Part shown: one piece after another, positions 17,420 through 29,256 of the stretch
Position numbering within the stretch: position 1 is the first letter of the stretch
Layout of the letters: each line of letters begins with the position of its first letter
Assembly (NCBI RefSeq): GCF_003425985.1
Contig: NZ_CP022985.1
Location: 3,146,001 to 3,210,000 of the forward strand
Direction: 5' to 3'
Length of the DNA: 64,000 nt
DNA from: Mariniflexile sp. TRM1-10
GTDB taxonomy: Bacteria; Bacteroidota; Bacteroidia; Flavobacteriales; Flavobacteriaceae
Translations under genes and position numbers: made by a program
The notes under the pieces: generated by a model
Seen by the model: only the letters and a program-made list of their open reading frames with translations
Told to the model about the DNA's origin: nothing
Database searches by the model: none

Positions 17420-17485
17420 GAAGCAAAGGATTGTGAGCGAGAAGTTTATGCTGAGCGTAGCTGAAGTAAGTCTCTCAACCCGTGC
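17420..17485 (+). repeat. insert after tRNA-Trp with duplicated tRNA 3' end
   Basis: A 49-nt insert (17420-17468) followed by an exact 17-nt copy (AGTCTCTCAACCCGTGC) of the tRNA-Trp tail. The insert contains the 29-nt core (17438-17466: CGAGAAGTTTATGCTGAGC then GTAGCTGAAG), identical at 24 of 29 positions to that after tRNA-Thr. Confidence 0.8.
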
Positions 17486-17608
17486 ACATGGAAGATATTG
17501 CTGAAAAGTAAATGTCTTATAATAAAGAATTAGAAATAAAGATTTCACTTAAAAATCAATTTTAAATTGATAGACAGAAATTTTTAATCTGTTGAAAAAA
17601 ATATATAA

Positions 17609-17803
17609 ATGGCTGGAATTGTAAATTACGTAAAAGAATCGTTTGGCGAACTTAAAAATAATGTGAGCTGGCCAACTTGGGCAGAAGCACAAAGTTTAAC
17701 TGTTTTAGTTGCTGTATTTTCAATCGTGTTCTCCTTAGCAATTTGGGGAATCGATACGGTATTCAGTAAAATGATAGCATTTTATTTTCAATTGATTGGT
17801 TAA
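17609..17803 (+). CDS. secE: protein translocase subunit SecE
   Basis: 64 aa with one TM helix (about 27-50), preceded by the conserved amphipathic part (VKESFGELKNNVSWPTWAEA). It clamps SecY in the Sec translocon. The short single-helix form is usual for this phylum. It starts the secE-nusG pair, 9 nt before nusG. Confidence 0.96.
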   Translation: MAGIVNYVKESFGELKNNVSWPTWAEAQSLTVLVAVFSIVFSLAIWGIDTVFSKMIAFYFQLIG

Positions 17804-17812
17804 AGAAGAAAT

Positions 17813-18367
17813 ATGTCTGAGGTAAACGAAAAAAAATGGTATGTTGTTAGGGCTGTAAGTGGTCAAGAAAATAAGATTAAAACTTATATTGAGAATGAAA
17901 TTGCTCGATTAGGTCTTCAAGATTATGTTGATCAAGTATTGGTTCCAACTGAGCGTGTGATTCAAATACGTAATGGAAAAAAAATTCATAAAGAGAAAGT
18001 TTTCTTCCCAGGGTATATAATGATCCAAGCCAATTTATCAGGAGAAATTCCTCATATTATCAGGTCGGTTACAAACGTAATTGGTTTTTTAGGTGAAACA
18101 AAAGGCGGAGATCCTGTGCCATTAAGACAATCTGAAGTAAACAGAATGTTAGGTAAAGTTGATGAGTTATCGGTTGAGGAAAATTCAACTGTGGCTATAC
18201 CTTTTACAAAAGGAGAAACGGTTAAAGTTATTGATGGACCATTTAATGGATTTGATGGTACTATCGAAAAAATAAATGAAGAAAAGCGTAAACTAGAAGT
18301 TATGGTGAAGATTTTTGGAAGAAAAACACCATTAGAACTAAGTTATATGCAGGTTGAAAAAGTATAA
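17813..18367 (+). CDS. nusG: transcription termination/antitermination factor NusG
   Basis: 184 aa. NGN domain (KWYVVRAVSGQENKI, about 7-105) and a C-terminal KOW domain (VKVIDGPFNGFDGTIEKI, about 136-155). It binds the RNA polymerase clamp and links it to Rho or ribosomal S10. Standard position between secE and rplK. Confidence 0.98.
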   Translation: MSEVNEKKWYVVRAVSGQENKIKTYIENEIARLGLQDYVDQVLVPTERVIQIRNGKKIHKEKVFFPGYIMIQANLSGEIPHIIRSVTNVIGFLGETKGGDPVPLRQSEVNRMLGKVDELSVEENSTVAIPFTKGETVKVIDGPFNGFDGTIEKINEEKRKLEVMVKIFGRKTPLELSYMQVEKV

Positions 18368-18388
18368 TAATTGTTACACTATATAAAA

Positions 18389-18424
18389 GATACGGTTTTT
18401 TGCTTCCAAATTAAAAAGCGTATC
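18389..18424 (+). promoter_or_regulatory. hairpin in the rplK leader
   Basis: GATACGGTTTTT pairs with AAAAAGCGTATC (11 of 12 positions) around a 12-nt loop, 17 nt before the rplK start. It is a candidate site for L1 feedback control of rplKA or an attenuator. The role is inferred from position alone. Confidence 0.4.
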
Positions 18425-18441
18425 AACTTAAATTATTAAAA

Positions 18442-18879
18442 ATGGCAAAAGAAATTGGTAAAGTAGTTAAGTTACAAGTTCGGGGAGGTGCTGCGAATCC
18501 GTCGCCACCGGTTGGACCCGCTTTAGGTGCTGCTGGAGTTAACATTATGGAGTTCTGTAAGCAATTTAATGCTAGAACACAAGATAAGCCAGGTAAAGTA
18601 TTACCTGTGGTTATTACAGTTTACAAAGACAAATCATTTGACTTTGTAATTAAAACTCCTCCGGCTGCAGTACAATTATTAGAAGCGACCAAGTTAAAAA
18701 GTGGTTCAGGAGAACCAAACCGAAAAAAAGTAGCTAAAGTTTCATGGGATCAAATCAAAACTATAGCAGAAGACAAAATGGTAGATTTAAATGCATTTAC
18801 TATTGAATCTGCTATGACAATGATAGCTGGTACCGCAAGGTCTATGGGTATAACCGTGACTGGAAACGCACCAAAGTAA
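18442..18879 (+). CDS. rplK: 50S ribosomal protein uL11
   Basis: 145 aa. N-terminal domain [20 protein letters not shown] with the proline pair that contacts thiostrepton-type drugs, C-terminal rRNA-binding domain ending [12 protein letters not shown]. Forms the stalk base of the GTPase centre. First gene of rplK-rplA, 20 nt before rplA. Confidence 0.99.
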   Translation: MAKEIGKVVKLQVRGGAANPSPPVGPALGAAGVNIMEFCKQFNARTQDKPGKVLPVVITVYKDKSFDFVIKTPPAAVQLLEATKLKSGSGEPNRKKVAKVSWDQIKTIAEDKMVDLNAFTIESAMTMIAGTARSMGITVTGNAPK

Positions 18880-18899
18880 TCTATTAAAGACATTAAAAA

Positions 18900-19589
18900 A
18901 TGGCAAGATTAACAAAAAAGCAAAAAGAAGCTTTAGCAAAAATAGAAAAAGGGAGAGTTTACTCTCTTGATGAAGCATCTGCATTAGTAAAAGAAATTAC
19001 TAATACAAAGTTTGATGCATCAGTAGACATTGCTGTACGTTTAGGAGTTGATCCTCGTAAAGCAAACCAGATGGTAAGAGGTGTTGTTTCACTTCCTCAC
19101 GGAACTGGTAAAGACATGAAAGTATTAGCATTAGTAACTCCAGACAAAGAAGCAGAAGCTAAAGAAGCTGGAGCAGATTACGTAGGTTTAGACGAATATC
19201 TTGATAAAATCAAAAATGGTTGGACCGATGTTGACGTTATTATTACTATGCCAAGTGTAATGGGTAAGTTAGGTCCTTTAGGACGTATATTAGGTCCTCG
19301 TGGTTTAATGCCTAACCCTAAAACTGGTACGGTAACTATGGATGTTGCTAAAGCTGTAACAGAAGTTAAAGCTGGTAAAATTGACTTTAAAGTTGATAAA
19401 ACCGGTATCGTACATGCCGCAATTGGAAAAGCATCTTTTAGTGCTGATAAAATTGCTGGTAATGCAACAGAATTAATTCAAACATTAATAAAACTTAAGC
19501 CAACAACTGCTAAAGGTACTTACGTGAAAAGTATTTTCCTTTCTAGTACTATGAGTCCTAGTGTTGCTGTTGATCCTAAAGTTGGTTAA
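18900..19589 (+). CDS. rplA: 50S ribosomal protein uL1
   Basis: 229 aa, standard length. The central motif [13 protein letters not shown] (about 138-150) is present. uL1 forms the mobile L1 stalk that guides deacylated tRNA, and in many bacteria represses translation of its own operon. 20 nt separate it from rplJ. Confidence 0.99.
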   Translation: MARLTKKQKEALAKIEKGRVYSLDEASALVKEITNTKFDASVDIAVRLGVDPRKANQMVRGVVSLPHGTGKDMKVLALVTPDKEAEAKEAGADYVGLDEYLDKIKNGWTDVDVIITMPSVMGKLGPLGRILGPRGLMPNPKTGTVTMDVAKAVTEVKAGKIDFKVDKTGIVHAAIGKASFSADKIAGNATELIQTLIKLKPTTAKGTYVKSIFLSSTMSPSVAVDPKVG

Positions 19590-19609
19590 ATTAGTTAAAT
19601 ACTTTTATT

Positions 19610-20131
19610 ATGACAAGAGAAGAAAAATCACAAGTAATTGAGGAATTAACTGCAGAATTAGCCAATAATGCTAACATATATTTAGCAGATATTTCAGGAT
19701 TGAACGCAGGAACAACCTCAGATTTACGTCGTGCTTGTTTTAAAGCAAACGTAAAGTTAGCAGTAGTTAAAAACACATTACTTGAAAAAGCAATGGAAGC
19801 TTCCGAAAGAGATTTTGGAAACCTTCCTTCAGTTTTAAAAGGAAATACATCCGTGATGTATTCTGAAACAGGTAATGTACCAGCTAAGTTAATAAAAACC
19901 TTCCGCAAAAAATCAGAGAAACCTTTATTAAAAGGAGCATTTATTGAGGAGTGCGTTTATATTGGCGACAACCAATTAGACATGTTAGTAGATATCAAGT
20001 CTAAAGAAGAGTTAATAGGAGAGATTGTTGGATTATTACAATCGCCTGCTAAGAACGTTGTTTCAGCACTTAAATCAAGTGGTGGTAAACTAGCTGGCAT
20101 ATTAAAAACACTATCTGAGAAAGAAGGATAG
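19610..20131 (+). CDS. rplJ: 50S ribosomal protein uL10
   Basis: 173 aa. N-terminal rRNA-binding domain (TREEKSQVIEELTAEL) and the C-terminal helix that carries the bL12 dimers. Part of the rplJL pair; 65 nt with a duplicated ATATTACAATT separate it from rplL. Confidence 0.98.
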   Translation: MTREEKSQVIEELTAELANNANIYLADISGLNAGTTSDLRRACFKANVKLAVVKNTLLEKAMEASERDFGNLPSVLKGNTSVMYSETGNVPAKLIKTFRKKSEKPLLKGAFIEECVYIGDNQLDMLVDIKSKEELIGEIVGLLQSPAKNVVSALKSSGGKLAGILKTLSEKEG

Positions 20132-20196
20132 TATTAAGCAGTACGCACTATATTACAATTATATTACAATTAAAAATTTATTAAAAACGATAGAAA

Positions 20197-20574
20197 ATGG
20201 CAGATTTAAAAGATTTCGCAGAAAAATTAGTTAACCTAACAGTAAAAGAAGTAAATGAGTTAGCTACAATATTAAAAGATGAGTATGGTATTGAGCCTGC
20301 TGCTGCAGCTGTAGCAGTTGCTGCTGGTCCTGCTGCTGGTGGTGATGATGCTGCTGAAGCTCAAACTGAGTTTACAGTTGTATTAAAAGCTGCTGGTGCA
20401 TCTAAATTAGGTGTTGTTAAATTAGTTAAAGAATTAACTGGTTTAGGATTAAAAGAAGCTAAAGAATTAGTTGACGGAGCTCCAAGTAATGTAAAAGAAG
20501 GCGTTTCTAAAGACGAAGCTGAAGCTTTAAAAGCATCTTTAGAAGAAGCTGGAGCAGAGGTTGAGCTTAAATAA
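20197..20574 (+). CDS. rplL: 50S ribosomal protein bL7/bL12
   Basis: 125 aa. N-terminal dimerisation domain, Ala/Gly-rich hinge (about 33-48, [15 protein letters not shown]), C-terminal factor-binding domain ([15 protein letters not shown]). It recruits translational GTPases. Followed by a strong hairpin before rpoB. Confidence 0.99.
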   Translation: MADLKDFAEKLVNLTVKEVNELATILKDEYGIEPAAAAVAVAAGPAAGGDDAAEAQTEFTVVLKAAGASKLGVVKLVKELTGLGLKEAKELVDGAPSNVKEGVSKDEAEALKASLEEAGAEVELK

Positions 20575-20597
20575 GCTTAGCTACCAAAACACATAAA

Positions 20598-20634
20598 GGT
20601 TTAGGTCTGGAGTTTAACCTTCAAGACCTAAACC
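20598..20634 (+). promoter_or_regulatory. rplL-rpoB intergenic hairpin (attenuator or processing site)
   Basis: A perfect 11-bp stem GGTTTAGGTCT/AGACCTAAACC with a 15-nt loop, 24 nt after rplL and 65 nt before rpoB. There is no T-run. In other bacteria the same interval holds an attenuator and an RNase III site that lower rpoBC relative to rplJL. Confidence 0.6.
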
Positions 20635-20699
20635 ATTTTGCGTATATAATAATTAGATACGCCATAACTATTATTTTTTAATCAAAATTCCGTCCATTG

Positions 20700-23600
20700 A
20701 TGTTATCAACACAAGCTGAAAGATTAAATTTCTCGTCTATTGTAAATAGAACAGAATATCCAGATTTCTTGGATATTCAGATTAAATCCTTCCAGGATTT
20801 TTTCCAATTAGAAACAAAGTCTGAAGAGAGAGGCGATGAAGGTCTATATAATACCTTCATGGAGAACTTTCCCATTACTGATTCTCGTAATCAATTTGTT
20901 TTAGAATTTTTAGATTACTTTGTAGATCCTCCACGTTATGCTATTGATGAGTGTATAGAAAGAGGACTTACTTATAGCGTTCCGCTTAAGGCAAGGTTAA
21001 AGTTGTATTGTACAGATCCTGAACATGAGGATTTCGAGACCATTGTTCAAGATGTGTACTTAGGAACGATACCTTACATGACGCCAAGTGGTACTTTTGT
21101 TATCAATGGTGCAGAACGCGTAGTAGTATCTCAATTACATCGTTCACCAGGGGTGTTCTTTGGCCAGTCATTCCATGCAAATGGCACAAAATTATATTCG
21201 GCAAGAGTTATTCCTTTTAAAGGATCTTGGATTGAATTTGCTACCGATATCAATCAGGTAATGTATGCGTACATTGACAGAAAGAAAAAGTTACCGGTTA
21301 CAACGCTTTTCCGCGCAATCGGGTTTGAGCGTGATAAAGATATCTTAGAAATTTTCGATTTAGCTGAAGAAATTAAAGTTTCTAAAACTGGATTAAAAAA
21401 ATACCAAGGACGTAAATTAGCAGCTCGTGTACTTAACACATGGCATGAGGATTTTGTTGATGAAGATACAGGTGAAGTAGTATCCATCGAGCGTAATGAA
21501 ATTATTCTTGATCGTGATACTGTATTAGATAAAGATAATATTGAAGAAATTATTGAAGCAGATGTTAAAGCGATTCTTTTACACAAAGAAAGCGCAGAAC
21601 AAGGTGATTATGCTATTATTCATAACACGCTTCAAAAAGATCCAACAAACTCTGAAAAAGAGGCTGTTGAACATATATACAGACAATTACGTAATGCGGA
21701 ACCACCCGATGAGGAAACTGCACGTGGGATAATTGATAAATTATTCTTTAGTGATCAACGTTACTCTTTAGGTGAAGTTGGGCGTTACAGAATGAATAAA
21801 AAATTAGGTCTTAATATTGAAATGGATAAGCAAGTGCTTACCAAAGAAGATATTATTACCATTATTAAATATTTAATCGAGCTTATCAACTCTAAAGCTG
21901 AGATTGATGATATTGACCATTTATCTAACCGTCGTGTACGTACCGTAGGTGAACAATTATCTCAACAATTTGGCGTTGGTTTAGCACGTATGGCACGTAC
22001 GATTCGTGAGCGTATGAACGTTCGTGATAATGAGGTGTTTACACCAATTGATTTGATTAATGCCAAGACATTATCGTCTGTTATTAATTCTTTCTTTGGA
22101 ACAAACCAGTTATCTCAGTTTATGGATCAAACCAATCCATTAGCAGAGATTACGCATAAGCGTCGTTTATCTGCACTAGGACCAGGTGGTTTATCTCGTG
22201 AAAGAGCAGGTTTCGAGGTACGTGACGTTCACTATACCCATTACGGTCGTTTATGTCCAATTGAAACTCCTGAGGGACCAAATATTGGTTTAATTTCATC
22301 ACTTTCAGTATTTGCTAAAGTGAATGGCATGGGATTCATTGAAACACCATACCGTCCAGTAACTAATGGCGTTGTTGATATTAAACAAGCGCCCGTTTAT
22401 TTAAGTGCTGAAGAAGAAGAAGGTAAGTTGATAGCTCAAGCAACTGTTAAAGTTGATGGAGAAGGTAAGATATTACACGATAAGGTAATTGCACGTATGG
22501 AAGGTGACTTCCCTGTAATAGACCCAACAAGTCTACATTATACAGACGTGGCACCTAATCAAATCTCATCTATTTCGGCCTCTTTAATTCCGTTCTTGGA
22601 ACATGATGATGCGAACCGTGCATTGATGGGATCTAACATGATGCGTCAAGCCGTTCCATTATTATTGCCACAAGCACCAATTGTTGGTACTGGTTTAGAG
22701 CGTCAAGTAGCATCAGATTCCCGTGTATTGATAAATGCTGAAGGAAACGGTGTAGTACTTTACGTAGATGCAAACGAGATTAAAATTAAGTACGATCGTA
22801 CCGAAGATGAAGCTAAAGTAAGTTTTGATAGTGATATTAAAACATATCAGTTAATCAAATTTAGAAAAACCAATCAAGGGACTTCTATCAACTTAAAACC
22901 AATCGTGGTAAAAGGAGATAAAGTAACTAAAGGTCAAGTATTATGTGAAGGCTATGCTACTCAAAAAGGAGAATTAGCATTAGGAAGAAACATGAAAGTG
23001 GCCTTCATGCCTTGGAAAGGTTATAACTTCGAGGATGCGATTGTAATTTCTGAAAAAGTTGTACGTGAAGATATCTTTACATCTATTCATATTGATGAGT
23101 ATTCATTAGAAGTTAGAGATACGAAGTTAGGTAACGAAGAGTTGACTAATGATATTCCTAACGTTTCTGAGGAAGCTACTAAAGATTTGGATGAAAACGG
23201 AATGATTCGCATTGGTGCAGAAGTGAAACCTGGCGATATCTTAATTGGAAAAATTACTCCAAAAGGAGAAAGCGATCCAACTCCTGAAGAAAAATTATTA
23301 CGTGCAATCTTTGGAGATAAAGCAGGGGATGTAAAAGATGCTTCTTTAAAAGCTTCACCATCATTAAATGGTGTTGTTATTGAGAAAAAATTATTCTCTA
23401 GAGCAGTAAAAGATAAACGTAAAAGAGCTCAAGATAAAGATGATATTGTAGCATTAGAAGCTATTTACGATAGAAAGTTTGAAGATTTAAAAGAAATTTT
23501 AATCGAAAAGTTGTTCAACATTGTAAACGGTAAAACCGCTCAAGGTATTTATAATGATTTAGGTGAAGAAGTATTGCCAAAAGGTAAAAAATTCACTCAA

Positions 23601-24512
23601 AAAATGTTAAATGCTGTGGATGATTATGCACATTTAGTGTCTGGAAAATGGACAACAGATGATCATACAAACCAATTGGTTGCCGATTTAATCCATAACT
23701 ACAAAATTAAAGAGAACGATTTACAAGGATCTTTAAGACGTGAGAAGTTCACTATTTCTGTAGGAGATGAGTTACCAGCAGGTATTATTAAATTAGCTAA
23801 AGTTTATATTGCTAAAAAACGTAAACTTAAAGTTGGTGATAAAATGGCGGGTCGTCATGGTAATAAAGGTATTGTTGCTCGTATTGTAAGAGCAGAAGAT
23901 ATGCCTTTCTTAGAAGACGGAACACCAGTTGATATTGTATTAAACCCACTTGGGGTACCTTCTCGTATGAATATTGGTCAGATTTATGAAACTGTTCTTG
24001 GATGGGCTGGTCAAAAATTAGGACGTACATATGCGACACCTATTTTTGATGGTGCTACTATAGATCAAATCAATGAATTGACAGATGAAGCTGGAATTCC
24101 AAGATACGGACATACTTACTTATATGATGGTGGTACGGGGCAGCGTTTTGACCAACCAGCAACAGTAGGTGTTATCTATATGTTGAAATTAGGACATATG
24201 GTTGACGATAAAATGCACGCACGTTCTATAGGACCTTACTCATTAATCACACAACAGCCTCTTGGTGGTAAAGCACAATTTGGTGGTCAGCGTTTTGGTG
24301 AGATGGAGGTTTGGGCTCTTGAAGCTTATGGTGCTTCAAGTACTTTGCGTGAAATCTTAACTGTAAAATCTGATGATGTTATTGGTAGAGCTAAAACTTA
24401 CGAAGCAATCGTGAAAGGTGAACCAATGCCAGATCCAGGACTACCGGAATCTTTCAACGTACTTATGCACGAATTGAAAGGTCTTGGATTAGACATAAGA
24501 TTAGAGGAATAA
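20700..24512 (+). CDS. rpoB: DNA-directed RNA polymerase beta subunit
   Basis: 1270 aa from the ATG at 20700 (an in-frame TTG directly precedes it; homologues start [11 protein letters not shown]). The rifampicin pocket is at about residues 471-493, with the key positions matching sensitive wild types: Q473, D476, H486, R489, S491, L493 (E. coli numbers minus 40). Natural differences from E. coli there are T478, A482 and L490. The C-terminus carries the conserved [21 protein letters not shown] segment. Forms the polymerase core with the next gene. Confidence 0.99.
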   Translation: MLSTQAERLNFSSIVNRTEYPDFLDIQIKSFQDFFQLETKSEERGDEGLYNTFMENFPITDSRNQFVLEFLDYFVDPPRYAIDECIERGLTYSVPLKARLKLYCTDPEHEDFETIVQDVYLGTIPYMTPSGTFVINGAERVVVSQLHRSPGVFFGQSFHANGTKLYSARVIPFKGSWIEFATDINQVMYAYIDRKKKLPVTTLFRAIGFERDKDILEIFDLAEEIKVSKTGLKKYQGRKLAARVLNTWHEDFVDEDTGEVVSIERNEIILDRDTVLDKDNIEEIIEADVKAILLHKESAEQGDYAIIHNTLQKDPTNSEKEAVEHIYRQLRNAEPPDEETARGIIDKLFFSDQRYSLGEVGRYRMNKKLGLNIEMDKQVLTKEDIITIIKYLIELINSKAEIDDIDHLSNRRVRTVGEQLSQQFGVGLARMARTIRERMNVRDNEVFTPIDLINAKTLSSVINSFFGTNQLSQFMDQTNPLAEITHKRRLSALGPGGLSRERAGFEVRDVHYTHYGRLCPIETPEGPNIGLISSLSVFAKVNGMGFIETPYRPVTNGVVDIKQAPVYLSAEEEEGKLIAQATVKVDGEGKILHDKVIARMEGDFPVIDPTSLHYTDVAPNQISSISASLIPFLEHDDANRALMGSNMMRQAVPLLLPQAPIVGTGLERQVASDSRVLINAEGNGVVLYVDANEIKIKYDRTEDEAKVSFDSDIKTYQLIKFRKTNQGTSINLKPIVVKGDKVTKGQVLCEGYATQKGELALGRNMKVAFMPWKGYNFEDAIVISEKVVREDIFTSIHIDEYSLEVRDTKLGNEELTNDIPNVSEEATKDLDENGMIRIGAEVKPGDILIGKITPKGESDPTPEEKLLRAIFGDKAGDVKDASLKASPSLNGVVIEKKLFSRAVKDKRKRAQDKDDIVALEAIYDRKFEDLKEILIEKLFNIVNGKTAQGIYNDLGEEVLPKGKKFTQKMLNAVDDYAHLVSGKWTTDDHTNQLVADLIHNYKIKENDLQGSLRREKFTISVGDELPAGIIKLAKVYIAKKRKLKVGDKMAGRHGNKGIVARIVRAEDMPFLEDGTPVDIVLNPLGVPSRMNIGQIYETVLGWAGQKLGRTYATPIFDGATIDQINELTDEAGIPRYGHTYLYDGGTGQRFDQPATVGVIYMLKLGHMVDDKMHARSIGPYSLITQQPLGGKAQFGGQRFGEMEVWALEAYGASSTLREILTVKSDDVIGRAKTYEAIVKGEPMPDPGLPESFNVLMHELKGLGLDIRLEE

Positions 24513-24589
24513 AAAAATAGTATACAGTCGCAGTATTTAGTTTCTATTAGAGATTGAATACTGAGACTGAGACTGAATACTAAAAGAAA

Positions 24590-27500
24590 ATGGCAAGAAA
24601 ACAAGATAAGAATACAGTAAGGAGATTTAACAAAATCTCAATTGGTTTGGCATCACCAGAGTCTATCTTAGCAGAGTCTAGAGGTGAGGTTTTAAAACCG
24701 GAAACTATCAATTATCGAACTCACAAACCAGAAAGAGATGGTTTGTTCTGTGAGCGTATTTTTGGTCCTGTAAAGGATTACGAATGTGCTTGTGGTAAAT
24801 ATAAAAGAATTCGCTACAAAGGTATCGTTTGCGACCGCTGTGGTGTTGAAGTAACAGAAAAGAAAGTACGTCGTGATAGAGTAGGACACATCAATTTAGT
24901 TGTGCCTATTGCTCATATCTGGTATTTCCGTTCATTACCAAATAAAATAGGGTATTTATTAGGGTTGCCATCTAAGAAATTAGATATGATTATTTACTAC
25001 GAACGTTATGTAGTAATTCAACCCGGAAATGCTAAAAATGAAGAAGGTGAACCATTACAAAAAATGGACTTCTTAACTGAAGAAGAATACTTAAATATTC
25101 TTGAATCACTTCCTCAAGACAATCAATATTTAGACGACTATGATCCAAACAAGTTCCTTGCTAAAATGGGAGCTGAATGTTTAATTGAGTTATTATCTAG
25201 AATTGATTTAGAGGCTTTATCATACGAATTGCGTCATAAAGCAAACACTGAAACGTCTAAACAACGTAAAACAGAAGCTTTAAAACGCTTACAAGTTGTT
25301 GAGTCTTTAAGAGAATCAAACAATAACAGGGAAAATCGTCCAGAATGGATGATCATGAAAGTTATTCCAATCATTCCACCAGAATTACGTCCTTTAGTGC
25401 CGTTGGATGGTGGTCGTTTTGCAACGTCAGATTTGAATGATTTATACCGTCGTGTTATTATCAGAAACAACCGTCTAAAAAGATTGGTAGAGATTAAAGC
25501 TCCTGAAGTTATTTTACGTAACGAAAAACGTATGCTTCAAGAGTCTGTAGATTCATTATTTGATAATACTCGTAAATCTTCAGCTGTAAAAACCGATTCT
25601 AACAGACCATTAAAATCATTATCAGATTCATTAAAAGGTAAACAAGGACGTTTCCGTCAAAACCTTTTAGGAAAACGTGTTGATTATTCGGCACGTTCGG
25701 TAATTGTTGTTGGACCAGAATTAAAATTACATGAATGTGGATTGCCAAAAAATATGGCAGCAGAGCTTTACAAACCTTTCGTCATTAGAAAATTAATTGA
25801 AAGAGGTATTGTAAAAACTGTAAAATCTGCAAAGAAAATTATAGACAAAAGAGAGCCTGTGGTTTGGGATATCTTGGAGAACGTTCTTAAAGGACATCCA
25901 GTATTACTAAACCGTGCTCCTACGTTACACAGATTGGGTATTCAAGCATTCCAACCTAAATTAATAGAGGGGAAAGCAATTCAATTACACCCATTAGTAT
26001 GTACAGCGTTTAATGCGGATTTCGATGGTGACCAAATGGCGGTTCATTTACCATTAGGACCAGAAGCTATTTTAGAATGTCAATTATTAATGTTGGCTTC
26101 TCATAATATCTTAAACCCTGCAAATGGTTCACCGGTAACGGTACCTTCTCAAGACATGGTACTTGGTCTTTATTATATGACCAAGTTACGTAAATCGACT
26201 CCTGAAGCTAAAGTTAAAGGTGAAGGTTTAACATTTTATGCACCAGAAGAAGTTGAAATCGCTTTTAACGAAAAGAAAGTAGATTTAAATGCGGGTATAA
26301 AAGTTAGAACATTAGATATTAATGCCGATGGTAAATTAGCACCAACAATTATTGAAACAACTGTTGGCCGTGTATTATTTAATCAAAAAGTACCACAGGC
26401 AGCTGGATTTATCAACGAAGTTCTTACTAAAAAATCATTAAGAGATATTATTGGTAATATCTTAAAATATACATCGGTTCCTGAAACTGCAGATTTCCTT
26501 GACTCTATTAGGGATTTAGGATTTAAGTTTGCATTCCAAGGCGGTTTATCATTTAGTTTAGGTGATATCATCATTCCACCAGAAAAACAAGGCATGATTG
26601 ATAAAGCTAATAAGTTTGTTGATGGTATTATGGGTAACTATAATATGGGACTTATTACGAACAACGAGCGTTATAACCAAGTGATTGATATTTGGACTTC
26701 TACCAATGCGGAATTGACTGAATTGTCTATGAAACGTATTCGTGAAGACCAACAAGGATTTAACTCAGTGTTTATGATGCTTGATTCTGGAGCGCGTGGT
26801 TCAAAAGAACAAATTCGTCAGCTTACAGGTATGCGTGGATTAATGGCCAAACCTAAAAAATCGAATGCAGGTGGTGGTGAGATTATTGAAAATCCAATTC
26901 TTTCTAACTTTAAAGAAGGACTTTCAATCTTAGAATACTTTATCTCAACTCACGGTGCTCGTAAAGGTCTTGCGGATACGGCTCTTAAAACGGCTGATGC
27001 TGGTTACTTAACCCGTCGTTTAGTGGATGTTTCCCAAGATGTGATTATTAACACAGAAGATTGTGGAACATTAAGAGGTGTTGAAGTAGAGCCATTGAAG
27101 AAAAATGATGAAGTTGTAGAAACACTTGAAGAAAGAATTGTTGGACGTGTTGCATTAAATGATGTGTACGACCCATTAACAGACGAATTGTTAGTAGCTT
27201 CAGGACAATTAATTGAAGATGATATTGCTAGAAAGATAGAAAATTCTCCAATTGAAAGTTTAGAAGTACGTTCTGCTTTAACTTGTGAAGCGTTACAAGG
27301 TATTTGTGCTAAATGTTACGGACGTAACTTAGCTACCGGAAAAATGGTACAACGTGGTGAAGCTGTTGGTGTAGTAGCTGCACAATCTATTGGAGAGCCA
27401 GGTACACAGTTAACACTTCGTACGTTCCACGTAGGTGGTATTGCAGGTAACATTTCAGAAGAAAATAAATTAGCAGTTAAGTTTAACGGTATTGCCGAAA

Positions 27501-28891
27501 TTGAAGATTTAAAAACTGTTAAAGGCAAAGATGGTGAGGGTAATGATATCGATATTGTTATTTCCCGTACATCTGAGATTAAGTTAATTGATAAGAAAAC
27601 AGGTATTACTTTAAGCACGAATAATATTCCTTACGGTTCTAACCTATTGGTAAAAAATGGTCAGGAATTACAAAGAGGCGATGTTGTTTGTACTTGGGAT
27701 CCATATAATGGTGTTATTATTTCAGAATTTGCTGGAAAAATTAAGTACGAAAACATTGAGCAAGGTATTACCTATCAAGTTGAAATAGATGAACAAACAG
27801 GTTTCCAAGAGAAAGTTATTTCTGAATCTAGAAACAAGAAGTTAATTCCAACGCTTCATATTGAAGATGCTAGCGGAGAAACTATTCGTTCATACAACTT
27901 ACCAGTTGGTTCTCACTTAATGATTAACGACGGAGAGAAAATTGGCGTTGGTAAAATTTTAGTGAAAATACCTCGTAAATCTGCTAAAGCAGGTGATATT
28001 ACAGGTGGTTTACCACGTGTAACCGAGTTGTTCGAAGCACGTAATCCTTCAAATCCTGCTGTTGTTAGTGAGATTGATGGTGTGATTTCTTTCGGAAAAA
28101 TTAAACGTGGTAACCGTGAGATTGTTGTAGAATCTAAATTAGGTGAAGTTAAAAAATACTTAGTTAAATTATCTAATCAAATTCTTGTTCAAGAAAACGA
28201 TTATGTAAAAGCAGGTATGCCTTTATCAGACGGTTCTATAACTCCAGACGATATCTTAAACATAAAAGGACCATCTGCAGTTCAACAATATTTGGTAAAC
28301 GAAGTACAAGAAGTTTACCGTTTACAAGGTGTGAAAATTAATGATAAACACTTTGAGGTTGTTGTAAGACAAATGATGCGTAAAGTACAGATTATTGATT
28401 CTGGTGACACCCTTTTCTTAGAAGATCAATTAGTACATAAAGATGATTTTATCCAAGAAAATGATGCTATTTTCGGATTAAAAGTTATTGAAGATGCTGG
28501 AGATTCATCAAACCTTAAACCAGGTCAAATTGTAACACCTCGCGTTTTAAGAGATGAGAATTCAATTTTAAGAAGAGAAGACAAAAACCTTGTGACTGCC
28601 AGAGATGCGAAACCAGCAACGGCAACACCTATATTACAAGGTATCACTAGAGCATCACTTCAAACGAAATCATTTATATCGGCAGCTTCTTTCCAAGAAA
28701 CTACTAAAGTACTTAATGAAGCAGCAGTCGCTGGTAAAGTAGATAGTTTAGAAGGCTTGAAAGAAAACGTTATTGTTGGACATAGAATACCAGCAGGTAC
28801 GGGTATGCGTAGATATACTGATATTATCGTTGGCTCTAAAGAAGAGTTTGACGAAATGATGCAAGTAAAACAAGAATTAAATTATAATTAA
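24590..28891 (+). CDS. rpoC: DNA-directed RNA polymerase beta' subunit
   Basis: 1433 aa. Zinc site 1 with C66, C68, C81 and C84 ([19 protein letters not shown]); the catalytic NADFDGDQ loop at 475-482 with D477/D479/D481 binding Mg2+; zinc site 2 near [13 protein letters not shown]; trigger loop region near [20 protein letters not shown]. The rpoB-rpoC gap contains iterations of GAGACTGAGACTGAATACT. A hairpin repeat follows the stop by 3 nt. Confidence 0.99.
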   Translation: MARKQDKNTVRRFNKISIGLASPESILAESRGEVLKPETINYRTHKPERDGLFCERIFGPVKDYECACGKYKRIRYKGIVCDRCGVEVTEKKVRRDRVGHINLVVPIAHIWYFRSLPNKIGYLLGLPSKKLDMIIYYERYVVIQPGNAKNEEGEPLQKMDFLTEEEYLNILESLPQDNQYLDDYDPNKFLAKMGAECLIELLSRIDLEALSYELRHKANTETSKQRKTEALKRLQVVESLRESNNNRENRPEWMIMKVIPIIPPELRPLVPLDGGRFATSDLNDLYRRVIIRNNRLKRLVEIKAPEVILRNEKRMLQESVDSLFDNTRKSSAVKTDSNRPLKSLSDSLKGKQGRFRQNLLGKRVDYSARSVIVVGPELKLHECGLPKNMAAELYKPFVIRKLIERGIVKTVKSAKKIIDKREPVVWDILENVLKGHPVLLNRAPTLHRLGIQAFQPKLIEGKAIQLHPLVCTAFNADFDGDQMAVHLPLGPEAILECQLLMLASHNILNPANGSPVTVPSQDMVLGLYYMTKLRKSTPEAKVKGEGLTFYAPEEVEIAFNEKKVDLNAGIKVRTLDINADGKLAPTIIETTVGRVLFNQKVPQAAGFINEVLTKKSLRDIIGNILKYTSVPETADFLDSIRDLGFKFAFQGGLSFSLGDIIIPPEKQGMIDKANKFVDGIMGNYNMGLITNNERYNQVIDIWTSTNAELTELSMKRIREDQQGFNSVFMMLDSGARGSKEQIRQLTGMRGLMAKPKKSNAGGGEIIENPILSNFKEGLSILEYFISTHGARKGLADTALKTADAGYLTRRLVDVSQDVIINTEDCGTLRGVEVEPLKKNDEVVETLEERIVGRVALNDVYDPLTDELLVASGQLIEDDIARKIENSPIESLEVRSALTCEALQGICAKCYGRNLATGKMVQRGEAVGVVAAQSIGEPGTQLTLRTFHVGGIAGNISEENKLAVKFNGIAEIEDLKTVKGKDGEGNDIDIVISRTSEIKLIDKKTGITLSTNNIPYGSNLLVKNGQELQRGDVVCTWDPYNGVIISEFAGKIKYENIEQGITYQVEIDEQTGFQEKVISESRNKKLIPTLHIEDASGETIRSYNLPVGSHLMINDGEKIGVGKILVKIPRKSAKAGDITGGLPRVTELFEARNPSNPAVVSEIDGVISFGKIKRGNREIVVESKLGEVKKYLVKLSNQILVQENDYVKAGMPLSDGSITPDDILNIKGPSAVQQYLVNEVQEVYRLQGVKINDKHFEVVVRQMMRKVQIIDSGDTLFLEDQLVHKDDFIQENDAIFGLKVIEDAGDSSNLKPGQIVTPRVLRDENSILRREDKNLVTARDAKPATATPILQGITRASLQTKSFISAASFQETTKVLNEAAVAGKVDSLEGLKENVIVGHRIPAGTGMRRYTDIIVGSKEEFDEMMQVKQELNYN

Positions 28892-28894
28892 AGA

Positions 28895-28916
28895 ATTCCC
28901 GCGAAAGCGGGAATCT
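28895..28916 (+). repeat. ATTCC...GGAATCT hairpin repeat, copy b
   Basis: ATTCCCGC-GAAA-GCGGGAAT then CT, starting 3 nt after the rpoC stop codon. No T-tract follows, and the DUF3467 gene starts 22 nt later, so it is not a normal terminator. Confidence 0.85.
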
Positions 28917-28938
28917 TTCATTTAAAGGAAAAACTAAA

Positions 28939-29256
28939 ATGGCAGACGAAAAGGATAAACCAAAACCAGGTCAAATTAATATAGAATTGGATGAAAATGT
29001 AGCCGAAGGGATATATTCTAATTTAGCTATTATTAATCATTCTGTTTCAGAGTTTGTTGTAGATTTTGTTAGTATTATGCCTGGAGTTCCTAAAAGTAAA
29101 GTGAAATCTAGAATTATATTAACACCACAGCATGCTAAGCGATTACTTAAAGCTTTAGGTGATAATGTAGCTCGGTTTGAAAATGCTCATGGTGAAATTA
29201 AAGATTACGAGCAACCGCCAATACCATTGAATTTTGGTCCGACAGGCCAAGCATAG
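28939..29256 (+). CDS. DUF3467 family protein
   Basis: 105 aa (GQINIELDENVAEGIYSNLAIINH ... SEFVVDFVSIMPG), the DUF3467 family, regularly found right after rpoC in Bacteroidota. Function unknown. The last 15 codons (from 29209) belong to a 96-bp unit that is tandemly duplicated downstream, so the present stop (TAG) and trailer come from the duplication. The third, partial copy (29401-29444) keeps the same codons with a TAA stop and is followed by the terminator. Confidence 0.9.
   Translation: MADEKDKPKPGQINIELDENVAEGIYSNLAIINHSVSEFVVDFVSIMPGVPKSKVKSRIILTPQHAKRLLKALGDNVARFENAHGEIKDYEQPPIPLNFGPTGQA

Noticed and set aside
17357..17548. Minus-strand ORF with two ARVERL segments
   Set aside because: The repeated segments are the antisense of the tRNA-Trp tail and its duplicate; not a protein gene.
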